Shown here: positions 1 through 5,020 of the stretch, piece by piece
How the letters are laid out: the number at the start of each line of letters is the position of its first letter
Numbering within the stretch: the stretch's first letter is position 1
Source: an uncultured Clostridia bacterium
Lineage (GTDB): Bacteria; Bacillota; Clostridia; Christensenellales; Aristaeellaceae
Assembly (NCBI GenBank): GCA_945877525.1
Contig: CAMDVP010000199.1
Span: 1 to 5,682 of the forward strand
Direction of reading: 5' to 3'
Length of the DNA stretch: 5,682 nucleotides
Notes under the pieces: generated by a model
Told to the model about the DNA's origin: nothing
Seen by the model: only the letters and a program-made list of their open reading frames with translations
Database searches by the model: none
Made by a program: the position numbers and the translations under genes

Positions 1-275
1 TAGAGGGGCAGCGCGTCCTCCAGCTTGCCAGCTTGATACAGCTTTTCCGCCGCCCGGTAGGTCAGCTCCAGCTGAATCGCCACAGCCTTGTCATCTGCAG
101 CCTTGTACCCGGATGCCTGTTGATAAAGGGCCAGCGCGTCCTCCAGCTTGCCAGCCTGATACAGCTTCTCCGCCGCCTGATAGTCCAGCTCCAGCTGAAT
201 CGCCGCGGCCTTGTCGGCTGCTTCGGCATAATCCCCGGCCTCGCGGTAGGCCTGCACAGCCCGCTCCATGTCGCC
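1..275 (-). repeat. Tandem 41-residue (123-base) repeats at the left edge
   Basis: Units begin at residues 1357, 1398 and 1439 (bases 275, 152 and 29), the last cut by the edge. The most similar part is at the DNA level: bases 1-85 and 124-208 match at 75 of 85 positions by hand count. Both encode AIQLEL followed by AAEKLYQAGKLEDAL. Much lower divergence than elsewhere in the array indicates a more recent tandem duplication or gene conversion. The repeat array does not end here. Confidence 0.85.
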
Positions 276-3200
276 AGCCTGTTCATAGCGCTGCCCTAAC
301 TCGCACAGCCGCTGGGCTGCATTGCCGCTGTCCGGCACCCGCGCGAACACGGCTTCCGCCTGCTCGTACTGCTGCGTGGCGTAGTAGTATTCGCCAATGG
401 CGAGGATTTGCGCCTGCGTATCGCCATACACCCCGGCCTGCCAGAGCCAGTCCAGCGCACCGGCGTAGTCCGCGGCGGTCAGCTTCGCCATGCCCGCCTG
501 ATAGGCCATTTCCCGTTGCTTGTCCGTTTCACCGGCCAAGCCATACTGGGCGAAGGCCCGCTCATAGTCGCCCTGTGCCGCATAGCCCTGCGCGGCGGCA
601 AGGGCAAACTGCCTGCTGCACTCGCTGGCCTGCGCCGCACTGTCGAGATAGTTGCCCGCGGCCGTGAACCAATCGAGTGCGGCGGCATAATCTCTCTCCG
701 CCATAGCCGCCATGCCCAGATGATAACGGCAGTCGCTCATCAGCACATCGCTGTCACTGTAGCCGGAAAGCCCCGCATATGTGAAGAATTTCAGCGCGGA
801 TGCGTACTTGCCCTCCTCATACAGGGCCCTTGCCGGGCGATAATCACACTCCCGGGCTTTGGCCCGGCTGTCGCCATAATCACCCAGCGCAAGATAGCCC
901 GCTTTAGCTTCGGCATAGCTGCCCGCCTCCAGCTGCTCATCTGCCGCCGCATAGGCTGCAACCAGTGCCCGCTCCGCGCTGTCGCTGTAATCGCCCAGCG
1001 CGGCGAAGCGCTGCGCAGCATCGGCGTAGTCGCCCTTAAGCATGGCGGCATCGGCAGCGGCGTAGCGGGCCGCATTGGCGCGCTCCGGCGCATCGGAGAA
1101 ATTGCCCATGGAGGCATAGATTTCCGCGGCCTTGTCGTATTCACCCCGGCTGTGGAGCTGCCCGCCCCAGGCATAGGTATCCATGGCCAGCTTCATGGAG
1201 GCGTCCTTGTAGGCACCCACCTGGGCGAAGGCCGCCACGGAGGTCTCGTAGTCCTGCGCGGCGGATGCGCTCACGCCGGTCTGATAGACGGCCTCCGTGA
1301 GGTCGGGATGATCGGGGTCGCCGTTGAGGATAGCCAGCGCATCGGCATACATGCCCTGCTCCCGCGCCGTCACCGCCAGCTGGAAGCGCTGCTCCCGGCT
1401 GTCCTTGTAATCCATGATTCTTTCGTACTGCTGCGCGGCAAGGCTGTATTCGCCCCGGGCGGTCAGCTGTGCGGCATACCTGTATATGGCTTCTCTGGCC
1501 TTGTCCATGTCGCCCAGCAGGGCGTAGGCTTCGGCGGCCTCGGCGTAGCTTTCCCCGTCAAACAGCGCATCGGCGTTATCCACCAGGCACTGCCCGGCCT
1601 TCGCCTGAGCATCGGCATAGCTGCCAAGCGCCAGAAACTGCGCATGGGCGCTGCCATAATCGCCAGAGGTACGGGCTGCTTCCGCGGCATCGTAGGCGGC
1701 AGCATAATCAGCCGCATGGGGTTGGTACGCTTTGTCAAGGGTCGCGTAGATTTCATAGGCTCCAGCGAGGTCGCCGCCATCAAACAGCCGGTCAGCACCG
1801 GCCTGCACCGCAAGGGTACGGCTGTCCCGGTACCCGCCGAGGGTGTTGTACAGGGCAATGGCTTCGTCGTAGCTGCCGGATGACGCCAGCATACCGGCTT
1901 TGCGGTAGCCGCACTCATTGACCTGCATTGCGCTGTCACGGTATTCTCCCAGCGCCGCGAAGGCAGCGGAGGCATCCTCGTAGGAGCCGTCCTCCAGCAG
2001 GGCAGTGGCGGCATCGTACATGGCGGCGTAATCGCCGCTGTGGGTTTGGTAGCCCTCGGGTAGTACCGCATAGGCTAACCACGCTTCCGCATAGTTGCCT
2101 GCTGCGTACAGCGCTTCCGCTTTCAGCTGCGCCACAAGCATCCGGCTGTCCCGGTATTCGCCCAGTTCCTCATACAGTGCAATGGCTCCATCATAATCAG
2201 CAGACGCAGCCAGGGACGCGGCCTTGCGGTAGACAGCCTCGTTGAGCTGCGCCTCGCTGTCGCCATAGGGTTGCAGATGAGCAAAGGCTGCCATGGCTTC
2301 GTCGTAGCTGCCAGCGTCCATCAGCGCAACGGCCTCGTTATACATGGCGAGGAAATCATCCGCATGGTCCTGATAAGCCTCCGGCAGATCAGCATACAAG
2401 GCCAGGGAGGTGGCCAGCTCGCCCGTCTCATAGGCCCGGTTCGCCTGTGCCTGCCGAATGCGATATTCGCTGTCGGCGTAACCGTCCAGCGCCAGGAAGT
2501 TCTGGATGGCTGCATCATACTGTCCGGCCTGCATGGCCTGTACAGCCTGATTGTACTGCTGCCTGGGCAGCACGACCTTCGTCACCACCAGGAATGCAGC
2601 GATACAAACCACCGCCGCGGCTGTCAGCAGGATGACGATTTTTCGGGTTTTCGCAGCCTTGGCATCCGCTTCACGGCGAGCAATTTCGTCCTGCCGGCGC
2701 TTTAGCTCCGCAGCGATGCGCTCCTTCTCCTTGCGTTCGGCTTCTTCCCGGGCATGGCGCAGCGCATCCTGCCTCGCCTGCTCGGCCCGCGCCTCAACCA
2801 GCTCCGCCTGGTGCTGGCTTTCCAGCTGGTCGCAGCGCACGGCGGTGGAACGGCTGTCCCGGTAATCGCCCAGGGCGCGGAAGGCCGCTGCCGCCTGCCC
2901 ATACTGCTGCTTTGTCATGAGGGCATTGGCCTGATCATAGGCTGCGGAGCGAAGGGATTCCAGCTTCTCGTCGCACCGGCGGAGACCGTCACTGGCGCCC
3001 TGATAATCACCCAACGCGGTGATGCGGGCCTTTACCTTTTCGGCAGCCTCCACCGTGTTGGCAGTTTTCAACTGATCCAGGGCGGCAGCATACTCGGCGG
3101 CCTGCTGCTTTTGCCGGTTCTTCTGGATGATGGCCGCATTCCAGCTCGTCAACTCCGCTTTCAGCGCCTCGTCGGCAAAGCGCAACGCCTTCTGGTAATG

Positions 3201-4343
3201 GCCGTTAAGATCAAGGGGCTTGGGCTGCCCTGGCAGGTCGGCTTCACGGCGTACATGCAGCTCGGCCATCAGCTTGCCCAGATAGGCACGGGCATTTTGG
3301 AAATCCAGGTTCAGCGCCTGCTCGCAGAACTCGTCCGCCTTGTCCCACTCGCCGTCCTCCAGCGCCATGAAGGCCCGCCCCAGCAGGGACTGCACGTTGG
3401 CCGCTGTGCCGTCACCCTGCATCACCACGGTCGGCGCGGCCTGCGGAGCTTCCGGCTTCGCCAGCTTTCGGATGCCATGGATCAGGTCCTGCATGAAGCC
3501 CAGCTTGCTCATGTCCTGCGCCTGCAGGTGGCTGAATTCCTCCGGCAGGTCGTAGGGATCCATGTCCTTGTAGGCGGGGACGAGGGTCTTGTTCGCCCCG
3601 GCCTTGATCAGCGCCAGATAGCGGCTCCACTCGTTCTTCACCCACACGGCGCTGAAATACTCCGGCCGGGTACCCAGCACCACCATGACCTTGGCGGAGT
3701 TCAGCGCGGCGAAAATGTACGGCTCGTACTGCTGGCCCAGCTTGTCCTCCAGGGTGATGCGGCTGAAGAATACCTTGAAGCCCTCCCGGGTCAGCTGGTG
3801 GTACAGGTCGTTGGCCAACACGCTGTCGGGGGTGCGCTTACCCTCTGCGTCCGTTTCCTTGTAGCAGATGAACACATCGAAGGGCTTTTCCTTCCGGGAT
3901 ATGTCCAGGATGCCCTTCTGGATATTGTCGATAGCCCTGGCCTCAGTTTCGTAGATGCCCTTCTGCACGCTGTCGGCATACTCCAGGGCTGACTTGTAGT
4001 CCGCGTCCGCCAGGATAGAGGTAAACTGCGCCCTGTTGACGGTGGGAATGCGCTTGCCGGTGGCGGGATCCTCCACATACTCGATGCCGTAGCGGCACAG
4101 CACCAGCGACCAGTATGCCTCGGCGTCGGTGCGGTCATCCTGCAGAATCTGCTCAAAGATGCCCATGGCCTTGTCATACTCATTGTTTCTGCGGAAGTGG
4201 TTGGCGCGGTCGTAGAGGTTCAGACGGCGCTCGCTGTCCAGCTTCGGGATGGTCTGCATGGTGCCGCAGAACTCGCACTCGCAAGCGGTAGCGTTTTCCG
4301 CGGGGTGCAGATCCCCGCCGCACATTTTGCACTTGATGATCAT
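1..4343 (-). CDS. Membrane-anchored TIR-domain protein with long TPR-like repeat array (3' partial)
   Basis: One frame stays open from ATG 4343 through the left edge: 1447 full codons, no stop. Domains by residue: zinc ribbon 5-26; helical, TPR-like region 36-150; TIR domain about 154-292; helical/TPR-like region 311-420; one to two repeat units 440-510; charged coiled coil 508-568; hydrophobic segment 569-592; then about 24 TPR-like units to the edge. The ribbon-helical-TIR part matches a family common in gut Firmicutes that is annotated as Toll/interleukin-1 receptor domain protein. TIR domains either cleave NAD+ (bacterial defence TIRs, SARM1) or act as scaffolds. The glutamate in VWVKNEW (E238) aligns with catalytic E642 of SARM1, so activity is possible. 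The basic stretch KAAKTRK just before the membrane segment predicts that the TIR end is cytoplasmic and the repeats outside. Other frames and the opposite strand contain only shadow ORFs here. Sensor, stress-signalling or anti-phage roles are inference; the C-terminus is missing. Confidence 0.93.
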   Translation of the reverse strand, partial: MIIKCKMCGGDLHPAENATACECEFCGTMQTIPKLDSERRLNLYDRANHFRRNNEYDKAMGIFEQILQDDRTDAEAYWSLVLCRYGIEYVEDPATGKRIPTVNRAQFTSILADADYKSALEYADSVQKGIYETEARAIDNIQKGILDISRKEKPFDVFICYKETDAEGKRTPDSVLANDLYHQLTREGFKVFFSRITLEDKLGQQYEPYIFAALNSAKVMVVLGTRPEYFSAVWVKNEWSRYLALIKAGANKTLVPAYKDMDPYDLPEEFSHLQAQDMSKLGFMQDLIHGIRKLAKPEAPQAAPTVVMQGDGTAANVQSLLGRAFMALEDGEWDKADEFCEQALNLDFQNARAYLGKLMAELHVRREADLPGQPKPLDLNGHYQKALRFADEALKAELTSWNAAIIQKNRQKQQAAEYAAALDQLKTANTVEAAEKVKARITALGDYQGASDGLRRCDEKLESLRSAAYDQANALMTKQQYGQAAAAFRALGDYRDSRSTAVRCDQLESQHQAELVEARAEQARQDALRHAREEAERKEKERIAAELKRRQDEIARREADAKAAKTRKIVILLTAAAVVCIAAFLVVTKVVLPRQQYNQAVQAMQAGQYDAAIQNFLALDGYADSEYRIRQAQANRAYETGELATSLALYADLPEAYQDHADDFLAMYNEAVALMDAGSYDEAMAAFAHLQPYGDSEAQLNEAVYRKAASLAASADYDGAIALYEELGEYRDSRMLVAQLKAEALYAAGNYAEAWLAYAVLPEGYQTHSGDYAAMYDAATALLEDGSYEDASAAFAALGEYRDSAMQVNECGYRKAGMLASSGSYDEAIALYNTLGGYRDSRTLAVQAGADRLFDGGDLAGAYEIYATLDKAYQPHAADYAAAYDAAEAARTSGDYGSAHAQFLALGSYADAQAKAGQCLVDNADALFDGESYAEAAEAYALLGDMDKAREAIYRYAAQLTARGEYSLAAQQYERIMDYKDSREQRFQLAVTAREQGMYADALAILNGDPDHPDLTEAVYQTGVSASAAQDYETSVAAFAQVGAYKDASMKLAMDTYAWGGQLHSRGEYDKAAEIYASMGNFSDAPERANAARYAAADAAMLKGDYADAAQRFAALGDYSDSAERALVAAYAAADEQLEAGSYAEAKAGYLALGDYGDSRAKARECDYRPARALYEEGKYASALKFFTYAGLSGYSDSDVLMSDCRYHLGMAAMAERDYAAALDWFTAAGNYLDSAAQASECSRQFALAAAQGYAAQGDYERAFAQYGLAGETDKQREMAYQAGMAKLTAADYAGALDWLWQAGVYGDTQAQILAIGEYYYATQQYEQAEAVFARVPDSGNAAQRLCELGQRYEQAGDMERAVQAYREAGDYAEAADKAAAIQLELDYQAAEKLYQAGKLEDALALYQQASGYKAADDKAVAIQLELTYRAAEKLYQAGKLEDALPL
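1449..2417 (-). repeat. Three copies of a 108-residue super-repeat (three TPR-like units each)
   Basis: Within the array, residues 643-750, 751-858 and 859-965 repeat as blocks of three units spaced 37, 37 and 34 (33 in the last). The blocks share block-specific wording that single units do not: LPEAYQDHADDF, LPEGYQTHSGDY and LDKAYQPHAADY at the same position, then a YGDS, YRDS or YADA unit. AVYRKAASLA in the first block matches CGYRKAGMLA in the second. This points to duplication of a three-unit module (about 324 bases), followed by divergence. Confidence 0.75.
2568..2822 (-). other. Charged coiled coil followed by a single membrane segment
   Basis: Residues 508-568 form a long helix rich in Ala, Glu, Arg and Lys (HAREEAERKEKERIAAELKR is typical). 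Directly after the basic KAAKTRK comes a hydrophobic stretch, 569-592, with the core IVILLTAAAVVCIAAFLVV at 569-587. There is no signal peptidase site upstream, so this would be an internal signal anchor with the N-terminus inside. The helix could serve as an oligomerisation stalk linking TIR domains to the membrane. Confidence 0.85.
2814..3029 (-). repeat. YxDS-type repeat unit(s) before the membrane segment
   Basis: Residues 439-510 contain a full unit (KQQYGQAAAAFRALGDYRDS at 478-497) and an earlier partial one (LGDYQGASDGLRRCDEKLE). Both endings align with each other (GDYxx..., RRCDEKLE versus VRCDQLES). This is the same repeat type as the array after the membrane segment, so the repeat family lies on both sides of the predicted membrane span. 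Confidence 0.75.
3468..3884 (-). other. TIR domain
   Basis: Residues about 154-292. It opens with PFDVFICYKETD (strand A and AA loop), followed by helix A (SVLANDLYHQLTREGF), strand B KVFFS and a BB-loop region RITLEDKLGQQYEPYI. Strand C is AKVMVVLGT, then AVWVKNEWSRYL and strand D KTLVPAY. The order and motifs fit a complete TIR fold. E238 in KNEW corresponds to the catalytic glutamate in WVHKE of human SARM1 (E642). This supports possible NADase activity but does not prove it. Confidence 0.9.
4266..4331 (-). other. N-terminal zinc ribbon of the TIR protein
   Basis: Residues 5-26 hold CKMC (C5, C8) and CEFC (C23, C26), with an extra cysteine at C21. This is a CxxC-x14-CxxC ribbon at the extreme N-terminus, likely to bind one zinc ion. 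It is a different layout from the CxC...CxxC fingers of the SPFH protein. It may mediate protein contacts; function unknown. Confidence 0.8.
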
Positions 4344-4350
4344 GCTCTAT

Positions 4351-4355
4351 CCTCC
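4351..4355 (-). promoter_or_regulatory. Ribosome binding site of the TIR gene
   Basis: GGAGG on the minus strand lies seven bases before the ATG at 4343-4341. It supports that ATG as the start and places the zinc-ribbon motif at the very N-terminus, as expected for this family. The whole gap to the preceding stop codon is 21 bases. Confidence 0.85.
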
Positions 4356-4364
4356 ATCATGGGC

Positions 4365-5006
4365 TTACTTGCCCACCTTGGCCAGCGTCTTCCGCTGCTC
4401 CATCAGAGCCTTGGCTTTTGCGATATTCGCCGCGTCCGCATAGCTGCTCAGGGTTTCCAGCATCTGCGCGATCTCGCCATCCATGGCCGTAGGCGTGGGA
4501 TCGGCATAGCGGATATTCTCCGCCAGCTTTCTGATGTCAGGGTGGCCAGTCTCGGCAGCCACCTGACTGGCCCGGGCACGGATGGCCTTCCACGCAGAGG
4601 TATTGCCGGTAACCTTCACTTCTGCGGCCGTCACAGCCTCCCAGGCGGCATCCTTCACCGTCAGACAAACGGCAGTCCATGCGAATACCGCCACCTCTGC
4701 CAGCGCCGCCGCCCACACGGAGCACAGAGCCGCAAGGCCCATCAGCGCAAAGCCCACGATAATCTGCACGATAAGCGCCGTATAGCCCACCTTGAAGATT
4801 GGCCAGCCCAGCAGCTTGCTCTCCAGCTTGTTATCCTTGCGGAATGCGCGTACAAACGCCAGCGCACACACGCCAAACATGGCCGCTGTGCAGCCCAGCG
4901 CCACCCAATAAGCAACCGTCCTGGCAAAGGGAATCACAAGGGCCAGCACCAGTACCACCGCCAGGGCCACGCTCCACAGAACCCACGCATGCTTCGTCAG
5001 CTTCAT
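4365..5006 (-). CDS. Four-helix membrane protein with cytoplasmic tail, unknown function
   Basis: A complete 213-residue protein from ATG at 5006 to TAA at 4365-4367, preceded by a well-spaced GGAGG. I do not recognise a named family. Hydrophobic segments lie at about residues 8-27, 31-53, 71-95 and 97-117. Positive charge is concentrated at the N-terminus (MKLTKH), in the loop between segments 2 and 3 (VRAFRKDNKLESK) and after segment 4. By the positive-inside rule, both ends and the central loop are therefore cytoplasmic. The tail, residues 118-213, is soluble and mostly helical, with a possible structured patch around ENIRYADPTP (163-172) and a basic end (RKTLAKVGK). No catalytic motif or signal peptide is visible. 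It sits between the SPFH gene (14 bases upstream) and the TIR gene (21 bases downstream), so it probably works with one or both, for example as a membrane partner of the SPFH scaffold; that is inference from position only. Confidence 0.9.
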   Translation of the reverse strand: MKLTKHAWVLWSVALAVVLVLALVIPFARTVAYWVALGCTAAMFGVCALAFVRAFRKDNKLESKLLGWPIFKVGYTALIVQIIVGFALMGLAALCSVWAAALAEVAVFAWTAVCLTVKDAAWEAVTAAEVKVTGNTSAWKAIRARASQVAAETGHPDIRKLAENIRYADPTPTAMDGEIAQMLETLSSYADAANIAKAKALMEQRKTLAKVGK

Positions 5007-5015
5007 CTTTGGTGT

Positions 5016-5020
5016 CCTCC
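5016..5020 (-). promoter_or_regulatory. Ribosome binding site of the four-helix membrane protein
   Basis: GGAGG on the minus strand lies directly after the TAA of the SPFH gene and nine bases before the ATG at 5006-5004. It fixes the start of the downstream gene. Because it abuts the upstream stop codon, it suggests coupled translation within one transcript. Confidence 0.85.

Larger units (their letters stand above)
1..2567 (-). repeat. Array of about 24 TPR-like YxDS repeats in the TIR protein
   Basis: After the membrane segment, a unit of the form G-x-Y-x-x-A-x-x-x-[FY]-x-x-L-G-x-Y-x-D-S recurs to the edge. Anchor residues (the Y of G-x-Y, or L/M in its place) fall at 609, 643, 680, 717, 751, 788, 825, 859, 896, 933, 966, 999, 1032, 1069, 1106, 1143, 1180, 1219, 1260, 1293, 1326, 1359, 1400 and 1441. 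Each unit is helix-turn-helix in character, close to a tetratricopeptide repeat, and together they should form a long superhelical binding surface. Spacing is not uniform but comes in blocks of 37, 34, 33 and 41. The array continues past the left edge, so the total is a minimum. Confidence 0.88.

Noticed and set aside
408..1883. Plus-strand open frame of 491 codons
   Set aside because: It lies wholly antisense to the TIR repeat array. Its length follows from GC-rich, repetitive coding DNA opposite; it shows no recognisable domain and no good ribosome binding site.
1463..2071. Minus-strand 202-codon frame and other short minus-strand frames within 1-4343
   Set aside because: They are out of frame with the continuous TIR-protein reading frame, which is open over the whole stretch with repeat-by-repeat conservation. 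The short frames are shadows.
1..2567. CRISPR-like or intergenic direct repeats
   Set aside because: The recurring DNA is in frame, diverged at synonymous and conservative sites, has no constant spacer layout and encodes TPR-like units throughout. It is coding repeat DNA.
2754..3992. Plus-strand open frame of 412 codons
   Set aside because: It is antisense to the TIR domain and flanking helical regions, whose minus-strand frame matches a known family. The plus-strand product has no recognisable motif.
4340..4360. Six-codon mini-frame whose TGA overlaps the ATG of the TIR gene
   Set aside because: ATG ATG GAG GAT AGA GCA TGA exists ahead of the start, and its stop overlaps the ATG as in translational coupling. 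However, it includes the GGAGG itself and has no ribosome binding site of its own, so it is probably chance.
4344..4364. Possible terminator or promoter between the membrane protein and the TIR gene
   Set aside because: The 21-base gap holds the ribosome binding site and shows no stem-loop, T-run or -35/-10 pair. The same is true of the 14-base gap at 5007-5020.
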